DNA from: Candidatus Woesearchaeota archaeon
Lineage (GTDB): Archaea > Nanobdellota > Nanobdellia > Woesearchaeales > ARS49
Assembly (NCBI GenBank): GCA_016215315.1
Contig: JACRKG010000019.1
Span: 62,001-126,000, forward strand
DNA length: 64,000 bases
Reading direction: 5' to 3'
A model generated the notes under the pieces. It ran no database searches, was not told where the DNA came from, and saw nothing but the letters and a program-made list of their open reading frames with translations. The translations under genes were made by a program, and so were the position numbers. Numbering within the stretch: position 1 is the stretch's first letter; each line of letters opens with the position of its first letter. Below, piece after piece: positions 36,464 to 46,433 of this stretch.

Positions 36464-37153
36464 TTATTTACCCTCCGTTTTTTTATCATACTGTCTTGCT
36501 TCTTTTACTAGTGTGTTTAATTTTCTATTGTAAGCTTTATCTACAAACCATCTTTTTGCTTCAGGATAAACCAAGCCACCCACTGCAATACCTAAGTCTA
36601 CAGGTATTTCAAAAATCCAGAATGGTGGTGTTTTTAGCAATAGCCAACCAGCTGCTGCGCCTGTTGCAAAATAACCTGCTCTTCCAACACCTCTGCCAAA
36701 TACTAATTTGTATTTTTGATCTTCAATTTTTGTTTGCTCAAAAGAATCTTCAACGTATTGTGGGAAGAACCAAGAATTAATTTGTTCTTCAATTTGATCG
36801 AACTTATCTTGGCTCGTCATAGGTTCTAAAGCATTAATATCATCTGCACTTTGAGTTGCTCGAAATTTGTTTTTAACTTCTCCGAGTTTTTTCTCTACAA
36901 AATTTCTGCACTTTTTTTTGTATTCAGCTCTTAAGTCTTTTTCATCATAATCAGCATAAACTTCTTTAGTTGCAAATGGATTAAATTTACCTAAAAAACT
37001 AGGTTTTTCTGAAGACAATTCATTAATATTAATTGGAGCGCCTCTCAATTCATCTCTAACAGTAATAAAAAAAGCACGTCTATTTCTTTCTAAGTCTAGA
37101 ATTAAATCTGTACTTAATTGTTCCAACGAAAGTTGACTCGAATTATTTTCCAT
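36464..37153 (-). CDS. Hypothetical membrane protein upstream of the SPFH genes
   Basis: MENNSSQLSLEQLSTDLILDLERNRRAFF...; hydrophobic segment GRAGYFATGAAAGWLLL. Confidence 0.7.
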   Translation of the reverse strand: MENNSSQLSLEQLSTDLILDLERNRRAFFITVRDELRGAPININELSSEKPSFLGKFNPFATKEVYADYDEKDLRAEYKKKCRNFVEKKLGEVKNKFRATQSADDINALEPMTSQDKFDQIEEQINSWFFPQYVEDSFEQTKIEDQKYKLVFGRGVGRAGYFATGAAAGWLLLKTPPFWIFEIPVDLGIAVGGLVYPEAKRWFVDKAYNRKLNTLVKEARQYDKKTEGK

Positions 37154-37376
37154 GATATTAAAACCCTCAATTTTACTAGTAGACAACATAACAAGTATAT
37201 AAATGTTTTGTTTTTTCACCATTGTTTAGTGGTGACAAGATGAATTAACAGTTCACAAAAGGCTTTAAAGAGAATTATTACTAGTAACTCTACAAACACA
37301 TACTCACTGCGTGTTTTGAGCTTTTTTCCCAAAACACACCGAAAGTCTTAAAAATAAATCAATACTTCTTATCCTT

Positions 37377-37486
37377 GGACGGCCATAGGGGAGTGGTCCT
37401 ACCTGTTCCCATTCGAACACAGAAGTCAAGCACTCTTCCGTGCTGGCGTGTACTCCGCTACGGGGGAAAACCGGTAAGCTGTCCGC
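37377..37486 (+). rRNA. rrf: 5S ribosomal RNA
   Basis: GGACGGCCATAGGGGAGTGGTCCTACCTGTTCCCATTCGAACACAGAAGTCAAGC...; terminal stem GGACGGC/GCTGTCC. Confidence 0.95.
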
Positions 37487-37487
37487 C

Positions 37488-37508
37488 TTTTTTTGCTACG
37501 CAAAAAAA
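37488..37508 (+). terminator. TTTTTTTGC-tac-GCAAAAAAA hairpin immediately after 5S rRNA
   Basis: Perfect 9-bp inverted repeat with T-run abutting 5S 3' end. Confidence 0.55.
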
Positions 37509-37548
37509 AATGTTGGTAAATGTTTCTGGATTTTTTCTGTCTTTTTCT

Positions 37549-37600
37549 ATCAAAAACTGTATTTGAAACGAACGAAGTGAGTTCAAATACAGTTTTTGAT
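37549..37600. repeat. 19-bp perfect inverted repeat with ACGAACGAAGTGAG loop
   Basis: ATCAAAAACTGTATTTGAA ... TTCAAATACAGTTTTTGAT. Confidence 0.85.
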
Positions 37601-37639
37601 TCGTAAGCTTTTTATTAGAACTATTTCAGCAAGAATAAA

Positions 37640-38269
37640 ATGAATGAAGAAAGCATATTAAATCAATTAACTAGAGATAAACAAAGCAGAATTATTAAAT
37701 TAATAGAAAAAAATCTTCCCGAAAATAAGGACATCAAAATATTAGACATGGGTTGTGACAAAGGATACCTACTAAAAAGATTTCAAGAGCTAGGATACAC
37801 AAATTTGTTTGGAGTAGATTTAGTTGATAGCAGAATATACAAGCACTTTAAGTTTGCAGAAGCAAACATGAATTCTGAACCTATACCTTTCAAAGAAAAG
37901 TTTGATTTAATAACTTGTACGGAAGTAATTGAGCACACTGAAAATCCTTACAACTTAATAAGAAATGCACACGATTCATTGAAAGATAATGGTTTGTTAC
38001 TGTTGTCAAGACCTCACATGAGCAACATATTTAACAGAATTAGTTTTTTATTTAGAGGAGAAGTAATGAGATGGGTGAACAATAAGAATAATTATAACTT
38101 AATCACGCAAAAGATTTTTGATTGGATAATTAAAGACAAATTTCAAATAATTCACAAACAAGGAGATAAAACAGTGCTTCCTTTGTTAAGACTTAAATTA
38201 CCTCCCACAATTTTGGGAGCGAATAGTTTGTTTTATGCTTTGAAGAAGACAAACAATGGAAAAGAATAA
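37640..38269 (+). CDS. Class I SAM methyltransferase
   Basis: KILDMGCDKGYLLKRFQELGYTNLFGVDL; DLITCTEVIEHTENP. Confidence 0.9.
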   Translation: MNEESILNQLTRDKQSRIIKLIEKNLPENKDIKILDMGCDKGYLLKRFQELGYTNLFGVDLVDSRIYKHFKFAEANMNSEPIPFKEKFDLITCTEVIEHTENPYNLIRNAHDSLKDNGLLLLSRPHMSNIFNRISFLFRGEVMRWVNNKNNYNLITQKIFDWIIKDKFQIIHKQGDKTVLPLLRLKLPPTILGANSLFYALKKTNNGKE

Positions 38270-39044
38270 GCCCAAAATAATTGCGGTTCTAATTGCGTAT
38301 AATGCTGAAAAAACTCTTGAAGAGTTTTACAAGGATTTCCCAAAAAATTTGGTGGATGAAATTATTCTAGTTGATGATGCATCAAAAGATAACACTTTTG
38401 AGTTAGCAAAGAAGTTAGGAATTAATGCTTACAGAAACCCAGTAAATTTAGGTTATGGCGGAAACATGAAAAGAGCATTAGGAATTGCACTTGCAAGAGG
38501 AGGAGATATTTTAATAGACATACATCCTGATGGAGAATATAAGCCTTCAGCAATACCTTTAGCAATAAAAAAAGTTCAAGAAGGTTCTGAATTTGTTTTA
38601 GGTAAACGTTTTGATTCCTTCAAAGAATTATTAGCTAAAGGAATGTACTGGTGGAAAATTCCTCCATTATTTTTAATGACTTCAATCAATCAAGTTGTAC
38701 TAGGAACAAAAATAAAAGATTTACATCAAGGTTTTAGAGTTTATACAAAGAAACTTCTCGAAAATGTTAGTTTTGAAGAAAACTCAGATAAATATCTTTT
38801 TAGTTTTGAACTAATTGCTCAAGCTCTACATCACGGAATAAAAATCGATCAAGTACCAGTTGAAACAGAATACTCTGGAAAAAAAAGAGGAGCGAGCTTT
38901 AAAAGCAGCATAATTTATTTTTCAGGAACTTTTAAGGTTTTAAGTTATTTCTTACTGAGAAAAGTTGGTTTAGGGAACAAATTATTTAAAAAACCTACCG
39001 AAGATGTATTAAAAAGAGCTGAAAAGTTGGCAAATTTAGTATAA
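38256..39044 (+). CDS. GT2-family glycosyltransferase (dolichyl-phosphate sugar synthase-like)
   Basis: AVLIAYNAEKTLEEF; DEIILVDDASKDNT; DIHPDGEY. Confidence 0.92.
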   Translation: MEKNKPKIIAVLIAYNAEKTLEEFYKDFPKNLVDEIILVDDASKDNTFELAKKLGINAYRNPVNLGYGGNMKRALGIALARGGDILIDIHPDGEYKPSAIPLAIKKVQEGSEFVLGKRFDSFKELLAKGMYWWKIPPLFLMTSINQVVLGTKIKDLHQGFRVYTKKLLENVSFEENSDKYLFSFELIAQALHHGIKIDQVPVETEYSGKKRGASFKSSIIYFSGTFKVLSYFLLRKVGLGNKLFKKPTEDVLKRAEKLANLV

Positions 39045-39082
39045 AAGCCTCACAAATTTTATAAAACGGCGTACTTACTTTC

Positions 39083-39550
39083 TTGCGTATGAAAATTGAA
39101 GGAGTTAGAGAGAAAAAGTTAGTTGTAAATGGACATAATAGAGGAAATCTTACTGAACTATTGCGTGATGATGAAGGATTGCTTGAAAAGTTTGGCCAGG
39201 CCTCATTATCCGTCACTTACCCCAGAATTATCAAAGCATTTCATTGGCATGAAAAACAAGATGATTTGTGGTTTATGCTTAATGGAAATGCTCAAGTAGT
39301 TTTGTATGATTTGAGAAAAAATTCCAAAACGCACAAAACAACGCAAGTTGTTTATATGGGCGAATTATATGAACCAATACTTTTATTGATACCAAAAGGT
39401 GTTGCTCACGGATATAGAGTTTTAGGAGAAAAGCCTGCAACATTATTATATTTTACAACACAATCTTATGACCCAAAAAATCCTGACGAAAAAAGAATTC
39501 AGTTTGATGATCCAGAAATAGGATTTGATTGGACTACAAAAAACAGATGA
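39083..39550 (+). CDS. RmlC/cupin-like nucleotide-sugar epimerase
   Basis: IIKAFHWHEKQDDLWFMLNGNAQVVLYDLR; LLIPKGVAHGYRVL. Confidence 0.85.
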   Translation: MRMKIEGVREKKLVVNGHNRGNLTELLRDDEGLLEKFGQASLSVTYPRIIKAFHWHEKQDDLWFMLNGNAQVVLYDLRKNSKTHKTTQVVYMGELYEPILLLIPKGVAHGYRVLGEKPATLLYFTTQSYDPKNPDEKRIQFDDPEIGFDWTTKNR

Positions 39551-39559
39551 TAGATAGAG

Positions 39560-41686
39560 GTGTTAAAAATAAATAAAAAAGTACTAATTGTTGGTGCAAA
39601 TGGCTTTTTAGGAAATAAATTGGTCAAAGTCTTTTCTAAAGAGTTCGCAGTAGAAGGTACTTATCACTGTCAATCTAAAGAAAATTTAATTCAATTAGAC
39701 ATAACAAACAGTGAACAAACCAGAGAACTAATAAAAAAATTAAATCCAGAACTCATTCTTCTGACTGCGGCAGAAACAAATGTTGATTTATGCGAAAAAA
39801 ATCCAGAATATGCCAAAAAATTCCATGTTTCAGGCATAAAAAACGTGGTTGACAATTGTAACGACAGAAAATTAGTTTATTACTCTACTGATTCTGTTTT
39901 TGATGGAGAGAAAGGGGATTATGTTGAAACAGATACGCCTAATCCGATAAATGTTTATGCAAAAACAAAACTTGAAGGAGAAAAACATGTCAAAAGTTTA
40001 GAAGATCATTTAGTTTTAAGAACTTGCATGTTATACAGTGATCAACCAGATAGTCCTAAATTTATTAATTGGCTTATAAAAAATTTATCAGAAAATAAAG
40101 AAGTTAAAGTTGCAACAGACTTGCATGGAACTCCTACACTGATAGATGATTTGGCAAATGCCACTCTTGAATTAATAAAAGAAGAAAAAAAAGGAACATA
40201 TCATGTTGCTGGAAGTTCCGCGCTCAGTTGTTATGATATGGCTTTACGAGTTGCAGATGTTTTTAATTTTGATAAAAACTTAATTCTTCCGGTAAAAAAT
40301 AAAGATCTCAAAAGAGCAGCGCCAAGACCCGAGTATGGAACTTTAGATATTTCAAAACTAGCAAGTGAAGGAATAAAAATGTCAACACTTTTAGAAGGTC
40401 TTCTAAAAATCAAAGAGTCTATTGGAACAAAAGTAGCGCCATCTCAATATAAGAATTTAGAACAATGCAGAATTTGTAGCAGTAAAAACCTTGAAGAGTA
40501 TTTAGACTTAGGAAATATGCCTTTAGTCAATAGCTATGTAAAACAAGAACAGTTACATAGAGAAGATCAAAGATTTCCATTAAAAATAAGATTTTGCAAG
40601 GATTGCTCACTCTCTCAATTAAGTATAGTTGTTAATCCAGAAATAATGTACAAAAATTATTTTTACAGATCTTCCGTATCAAAGACGTTCACAAATCATT
40701 GTTTTGAATTTGCAAAACAATCTGTAGAAAATTTCAAGCTTTCACAAAATGACTTAGTTGTAGATATAGCCAGTAATGACGGATGTGCTTTAGGTGAATT
40801 TAAAAAATTCGGAGTAAAAATATTAGGAATTGATCCTGCAGAAAACTTAGCAAAAATCGCAAACGAGAAAGGAGTTCCAACATTGCCTAAGTTTTGGAAT
40901 GAAGAAACTGCTAAAGAAGTTTTAGATAAATATGGAGAAGCTTCACTTATCAATGCCTCAAATGTTTTTGCTCACGTTCACGATTTAGATTCATTTCTTA
41001 GAGGAACAAATTATTTATTAAAAGGAAGCGGCGTTTTCACAATAGAAGTTCCTTATATGCTTAATTTTGTCAACAAAACAGAATTTGATACCACATATCA
41101 TGAACACTTGTCTTATTTCTTAGTAAAACCATTAACTGTTCTTTTTAAAAAACACAATTTAGAAATATTCAACATAGAAAAATTCACAATACATGGAGGT
41201 TCGATGAGAGTTTACGTAAAAAAAGAAAGCGACAAAACACTCAAAGTCAATAAAGATTCAATAAAATGGCTTCTAGAATTAGAAGAAGACTTAGGTCTTC
41301 ATGATATTAGCACTTACCTGGAGTTTTCAAAAGATGTAGAAAGAATAAAAAGTGATCTATCCGGACTGCTCACAAAACTAAAAAAACAAGGAAAAACAAT
41401 TGCAGCATACGGAGCATCAGCAAAAGGAACAGTTTTATTAAATTATTGCGGCATTGGAAAAGATTTGATAAACTACGTTGTAGATGACACTCCTGAAAAA
41501 CAAGGAACTTACACTCCAGGACAACACGTACCAATAGTTAATTCTTCAATGCTAAGTGAACAAAAACCTGATTACTTGCTTTTATTGGCATGGAATTTTG
41601 CAGAAGAACTCATGAACAAAACTCAAGACTACAAAAATAAAGGAGGAAAATACATAGTGCCGATACCTAGTGTTAGAGTTATTTGA
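39560..41686 (+). CDS. Fusion: RmlD-like NAD-dependent sugar reductase + sugar C-methyltransferase
   Basis: KVLIVGANGFLGNKLVKVF, YYSTDSVFDGEKGDY; then CRICSSKNLEEYLDLGNMPLVNSY Zn site and VVDIASNDGCALGEF, VPYMLNFVNKTEFDTTYHEHLSYF. Confidence 0.92.
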   Translation: MLKINKKVLIVGANGFLGNKLVKVFSKEFAVEGTYHCQSKENLIQLDITNSEQTRELIKKLNPELILLTAAETNVDLCEKNPEYAKKFHVSGIKNVVDNCNDRKLVYYSTDSVFDGEKGDYVETDTPNPINVYAKTKLEGEKHVKSLEDHLVLRTCMLYSDQPDSPKFINWLIKNLSENKEVKVATDLHGTPTLIDDLANATLELIKEEKKGTYHVAGSSALSCYDMALRVADVFNFDKNLILPVKNKDLKRAAPRPEYGTLDISKLASEGIKMSTLLEGLLKIKESIGTKVAPSQYKNLEQCRICSSKNLEEYLDLGNMPLVNSYVKQEQLHREDQRFPLKIRFCKDCSLSQLSIVVNPEIMYKNYFYRSSVSKTFTNHCFEFAKQSVENFKLSQNDLVVDIASNDGCALGEFKKFGVKILGIDPAENLAKIANEKGVPTLPKFWNEETAKEVLDKYGEASLINASNVFAHVHDLDSFLRGTNYLLKGSGVFTIEVPYMLNFVNKTEFDTTYHEHLSYFLVKPLTVLFKKHNLEIFNIEKFTIHGGSMRVYVKKESDKTLKVNKDSIKWLLELEEDLGLHDISTYLEFSKDVERIKSDLSGLLTKLKKQGKTIAAYGASAKGTVLLNYCGIGKDLINYVVDDTPEKQGTYTPGQHVPIVNSSMLSEQKPDYLLLLAWNFAEELMNKTQDYKNKGGKYIVPIPSVRVI

Positions 41687-41710
41687 TGTTTATTTCTGAA
41701 ATTAACAAAA

Positions 41711-42598
41711 ATGAGTAAATGCAATATATGTAATCATATGGGAGAGCAAAGTAAGACTTATGAAGAACTGTTATTTTGCAAAAATTGCGATTTATACTGG
41801 AAAAAAGAGTTTCCTTCAATGAACAAAATTGTTGAATCTTATAATAAATTTTATTCGGGAGAGGATGGAGCTAGATTTGATGAAAAAAGCGAAACCTTGA
41901 TAAGATTTTTCAGAAGACTGAGAAGACTTGATGTTGAAAGATTTTGCAAAAAAGGAAAACTTTTAGACGTTGGTTATGGCAGACCAATAGACTTAGAAAT
42001 TTTTAATAAAAATGGTTGGAAAGCAACCGGAACACAAATATCTGAGACATCTTATCAAGTAGCAAAGAAAAAAGGACTAGATGTTTTGTATGGTGAATTA
42101 ACTAATTTAAAGATTAATAAGAAGTTTGATATAATCACCTTTTGGTGTGTGTTGGAGCACGTTAAAGATCCAAACGCATACTTGAGAAAAAGCAGAAATT
42201 TGTTAAATAAGAATGGAAAGATAATAATTGAAGTTCAGAATGTGGGTAGTTGGTTGGCAAAAAAGACAACAAAGAAATGGTTTAATCTGGATTTAGACAA
42301 TCATTTATACCAATTCTCCAAGAAATCATTAACAAAACTGCTAGAAAAAAATGGATTTACTATAAAGAGAATCTCATACTTCTCCCCAGAAATAAGTCCT
42401 TTTTCTGCACTTCAGACATTCTTGAATCTTTTTTCAAAAAAACAAAATTTATTGTTCAAAATGATGAAAAAAGAAGAAAGAGCACATCCAATTTATCTAC
42501 TGACTGCTTTTTTGCTTTATCCTCTTTCATTTGCTTTTTTTCTAATATTCGCTTTTAAAAAACAAGGAGATATGATTAAAATCTACGCACAAAAATGA
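41711..42598 (+). CDS. SAM methyltransferase with N-terminal zinc ribbon
   Basis: CNICNHMGEQSKTYEELLFCKNC; LLDVGYGRPIDLEIF; WCVLEHVKDP. Confidence 0.88.
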   Translation: MSKCNICNHMGEQSKTYEELLFCKNCDLYWKKEFPSMNKIVESYNKFYSGEDGARFDEKSETLIRFFRRLRRLDVERFCKKGKLLDVGYGRPIDLEIFNKNGWKATGTQISETSYQVAKKKGLDVLYGELTNLKINKKFDIITFWCVLEHVKDPNAYLRKSRNLLNKNGKIIIEVQNVGSWLAKKTTKKWFNLDLDNHLYQFSKKSLTKLLEKNGFTIKRISYFSPEISPFSALQTFLNLFSKKQNLLFKMMKKEERAHPIYLLTAFLLYPLSFAFFLIFAFKKQGDMIKIYAQK

Positions 42599-44454
42599 AA
42601 AAAAAAGGTTTGTTTATAATAGTATTTTGTTTGGTGATCGTATTCATTATTCCGCACATTTTAGGTTACTCAACTCTAAAAAATTATTACCCTTGTAACG
42701 CGTATGTAATGACTAATGATTGCGTCTGGTATACTGCAAGATATGTTGACTTTTATGATGGAAATTTTTTTGTTGAAGACAATCTGATTTACGAAAATAA
42801 ACAAGTCAACATATCAGCACTTCCGCTTATAGACCCAATAATTTATGGCTCTTTATTGATTTTAATTATGCCTTTTACAAATATAAACATAGCACTCATA
42901 ATCATTAAGACAATGTTTTTTGTTATAAATTTTCTTCTATTAAAAAGATTAGGTGACAAAGTATTTAAAGATGAACTTTACTCGCTGTTTTTTTCAATCA
43001 CAATAGTCACACAGATGTTATGGAATGAATTTCTTTTAGTGGCATTTTATATCTTGTCGTTAATTTCAAAAAGTTTCACTACATACATCTTATCATTCTT
43101 TGGTCGCGGCATAGATGATCTCGTGTTTACAGTTCCTCTTATCTTCGAAAGAGCTCCCAGACCTAATTTGATTTTTATTTTTCTAACTTTATCAATCCTG
43201 TTGCTTTTAAATATATTAGAAAATAAAAAAATAAAAAAATCCGTTTTGATTCTGTATGGTTTAGGCTGGAGCACTTTATTTTACGCATATTTGTTTTTCT
43301 ATGTGCCATTTTTCATTTCAATAATTTTTCTTTTATTAATTTATTTTTTTAAGAACAGAAGTGTTTTCAGAAAATTAAAACTTGCCTTTTTCTCTTCATT
43401 GATCTTTTCTATTCCATACTGGATTAATTACTGGAATTTTAAAAATTCTGTGTTTTACGCAGATTACGTTATGAGACTTGGAATTGAATCGGGGCACTTT
43501 TTCAGAGTGCTGGATGTCTACTTTTTATGGTTGGGAATAATAGTTGTATTTTTTTTACTTAGAAAAAAGATCAAAACAGAATGGTTTTATTTTTGCTTAA
43601 CTTTTTTTATCGGTGCATTTATCGGACTAAATATTCAATTAATAATTGGATTTAATCCTCAACCAGATCATTGGATGAGAAAAGTGATATATTTTATACT
43701 GACATACATGTTTTTCACAATCAGTTACGTTTTAATCTGTAAATTAAAAAAAATGCATAAACAAACAATAATTGCCAGTTTAATACTGCTCATTTTTATT
43801 TTTGCATCCGTGTGGCAAATAGAATTCTTTGAAATGAGAAAACCTTCATTATCTCTTCCTTATGAAGAAATAGAAGTATATGATTGGCTCAACAATAAAG
43901 AAAATATTTCAGTAGTATTAACTGATGATATAGTTATGAATTATCACATTCCATTTTATACAAAGCATGATATTTTCTTTCCTCAAGGAGCGTTCACTAT
44001 TTTAACAAACAAAGAAATAATCAATAGAACACTAAAAACATATGCACTCCTCAATTATTCTGATGATAAATTGGAGTCACTGTTGGATAATGACCAAAAA
44101 ATTTACAAAAACAACAAGGAATTGATTGAAGACCTAAATTCGGGAGTGCACGAAAATTTTTACAAAACCTCCATACATATGGATATATTAGGAATGAATT
44201 ATACAAAAAAAGGTTGGTTTTTCAAAGGATTTGAAGAAATGAATGTATATTTTAACAAAGAAGATCTAAATAAATTTATGACAGAATACCAAAAAATGAG
44301 AATTAATAATACAATATATTTACCTGAAAAAATCGATTACATAATAACAAAACAAAATTTAAACAATAAAACACCTTTTAAAAATATAGATATAAAAGAA
44401 AAATTTAAAAACAAGCGATATTTCATATATGAAGTAAAAAAATTAAACAAATGA
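42595..44454 (+). CDS. Large polytopic membrane protein, GT-C glycosyltransferase-like
   Basis: 619 aa, many TM segments, soluble C-terminus; inside glycan cluster. Confidence 0.7.
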   Translation: MKKKGLFIIVFCLVIVFIIPHILGYSTLKNYYPCNAYVMTNDCVWYTARYVDFYDGNFFVEDNLIYENKQVNISALPLIDPIIYGSLLILIMPFTNINIALIIIKTMFFVINFLLLKRLGDKVFKDELYSLFFSITIVTQMLWNEFLLVAFYILSLISKSFTTYILSFFGRGIDDLVFTVPLIFERAPRPNLIFIFLTLSILLLLNILENKKIKKSVLILYGLGWSTLFYAYLFFYVPFFISIIFLLLIYFFKNRSVFRKLKLAFFSSLIFSIPYWINYWNFKNSVFYADYVMRLGIESGHFFRVLDVYFLWLGIIVVFFLLRKKIKTEWFYFCLTFFIGAFIGLNIQLIIGFNPQPDHWMRKVIYFILTYMFFTISYVLICKLKKMHKQTIIASLILLIFIFASVWQIEFFEMRKPSLSLPYEEIEVYDWLNNKENISVVLTDDIVMNYHIPFYTKHDIFFPQGAFTILTNKEIINRTLKTYALLNYSDDKLESLLDNDQKIYKNNKELIEDLNSGVHENFYKTSIHMDILGMNYTKKGWFFKGFEEMNVYFNKEDLNKFMTEYQKMRINNTIYLPEKIDYIITKQNLNNKTPFKNIDIKEKFKNKRYFIYEVKKLNK

Positions 44455-45182
44455 ATCAAGTCAAAGATTATTCAGATATTAATTTGGGCGTACTCAAAAA
44501 TATCCCTAATAAAAGCACTGTTCTCGATCTTGGTTGTGGAACTGGTTTTCAGGGAGGTAATTTACGCAAAGAAAAAAACTGCACAGTATTTGGCGTGGAT
44601 AGTAACCCAGATATTCTCAGAATTGCAGCAAAAAATATGGACCGAGTCTTTTTGGCAAATTTAGAAGAGCCAACATTTAAATTACCGATCAAAAACTTTG
44701 ATATTTTATTAATGGCAGGAATTCTTGAACATCTACGTAACCCAGATCAAGTACTCAAAAACATTGTAAAACAGCTCAAACCAGGATGTTGTATGGTTAT
44801 AACTCTTCCAAATATTGCTTGCTGGGAAATGAGACTTCGTTTACTCTTAGGAAATTTTACTTACACACCAACAGGATTACTTGATCATACACATTTGAGG
44901 TTTTTTACTTTAAAAACAGGAAAACAACTCATAAATGCAACCGGGCTTAAGATAAAAAAAATAGATGTTACACCTCATTTCACAAGAGCATTTCTGCCGC
45001 TCTTCCGTCGCTTTTATGGATCTCCTGATGGAACTTCAGCCAATAACAGTAATTCACTAATTCTCCAATCACCTTTATTCAAGATTTATAGAAAATATAT
45101 TTATCCAATCGAAACCATAGTTGCAGGAATTAGAAAACAATTATTTTCACTTGAATTTATTTTTGTAGTAGAAAAAAAATAG
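44451..45182 (+). CDS. Class I SAM methyltransferase
   Basis: TVLDLGCGTGFQGGNLRKEKNCTVFGVDSN; MAGILEHLRNPDQVL. Confidence 0.9.
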   Translation: MNQVKDYSDINLGVLKNIPNKSTVLDLGCGTGFQGGNLRKEKNCTVFGVDSNPDILRIAAKNMDRVFLANLEEPTFKLPIKNFDILLMAGILEHLRNPDQVLKNIVKQLKPGCCMVITLPNIACWEMRLRLLLGNFTYTPTGLLDHTHLRFFTLKTGKQLINATGLKIKKIDVTPHFTRAFLPLFRRFYGSPDGTSANNSNSLILQSPLFKIYRKYIYPIETIVAGIRKQLFSLEFIFVVEKK

Positions 45183-45295
45183 ATTTTTAAACAGTTTGCT
45201 TTATTATTTTATGATGTTCCTCTCAATGATTGATCTAACCGTCCATCTTAAAGTAAAGAATTCAAAAAAGAATCTATTTCTTTGCAAACACACAC

Positions 45296-46417
45296 CTAAT
45301 CAAGTATTTCTTTATTTGTGATAAAGTTGTAAAGTAAATCTGCAAAAAATTTATTTCCTTTAGAATTCATATGCCCATCTTTTTCCAAAAATAATCCCTC
45401 AATCTTTTGTTGGGCAACTAATTCGGGGAAAGGATCGAAACAAATCAAATTCGCACTTTTACAGAAATCTAATATTTGTTTTTGAGGTTGAAATCTATCA
45501 AGGCGATGACCCCTAAAGTGCTCTTGATAATTTTCCCATAATTCATTTTCTGTTTGTTCTTTATCTGGAAAAATTACGAAAATCGATTTATTTAAAGAAA
45601 GTTCATTCATTTTAACTAGCAGATTTTTTAATTTATCAAAAGACTCAGAATATTTTTCTAAGTAATAATAACTGTGAACTGGTTCCCTGCGCATAGACCA
45701 CCAATTAACAAATCTATTATAAATAAAAAAATAAAGCCTAGAAAATTTTGATAGTTTCTCATTAAGCGTTCCAAAACCAAAAATAATTCTTCTTTGTCTG
45801 AGACGATTATCTTCATTAACATAAATTTTTGTTGAACTCACTTTGACGGGCAGACCTTCGTTAGTTTCTTCCCAAACATTTTCACTAATATCCTCAAGAT
45901 CGTTGCCAACAAAAATCCCCACGATTACTAAATCAGGAGATAGTTTCAATCCTTCTTTTATCAAATAAAGATATTCTGAATCGGGAGAATATCCGTCAGT
46001 ATATCCTGCATTTATGACGCGAGTGTCGTTAAATCGTTTTTGTAAGAAGAATGGATAAGTTTCGTTGTCGTTAACTCCATAACCAAAAGTAAAAGAATCT
46101 CCTAAAGTTAGTATGGTTTTGTTAAAATCATTCAATATGGGCATAGTTCTGAAACCATTTTTATCTATTTTAATAAATACATCAAAACCGTCCTTTGCAA
46201 ATCTTACTGAAGTGTTTGGTTTTAATGAAAAATGAGAATATTCTGTATTTATAAAAATAGGCGGATCGCTTAAGAAAGGGTCATCTGGTTGAGAAAATTT
46301 TGAATATAAAAAGAATAAGCCAGAATCTTCATAATAAAAATATCTCAAAAATACTTCTAAAAAAACAAGACACATAAATATTGATAAACCGAGCAAAATG
46401 ACCTCTTTGAAATTCAT
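45296..46417 (-). CDS. Membrane-anchored SGNH/GDSL hydrolase-like protein
   Basis: ILTLGDSFTFGYGVNDNETYPFFLQKRF; VIVGIFVGNDLED; DGHMNSKGNKFFADLL. Confidence 0.85.
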   Translation of the reverse strand: MNFKEVILLGLSIFMCLVFLEVFLRYFYYEDSGLFFLYSKFSQPDDPFLSDPPIFINTEYSHFSLKPNTSVRFAKDGFDVFIKIDKNGFRTMPILNDFNKTILTLGDSFTFGYGVNDNETYPFFLQKRFNDTRVINAGYTDGYSPDSEYLYLIKEGLKLSPDLVIVGIFVGNDLEDISENVWEETNEGLPVKVSSTKIYVNEDNRLRQRRIIFGFGTLNEKLSKFSRLYFFIYNRFVNWWSMRREPVHSYYYLEKYSESFDKLKNLLVKMNELSLNKSIFVIFPDKEQTENELWENYQEHFRGHRLDRFQPQKQILDFCKSANLICFDPFPELVAQQKIEGLFLEKDGHMNSKGNKFFADLLYNFITNKEILD

Positions 46418-46433
46418 TCATGACACCGTGCCA

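Noticed and set aside
37375-37566. 63-aa ORF
   Set aside because: Lies over the 5S rRNA and its downstream hairpin
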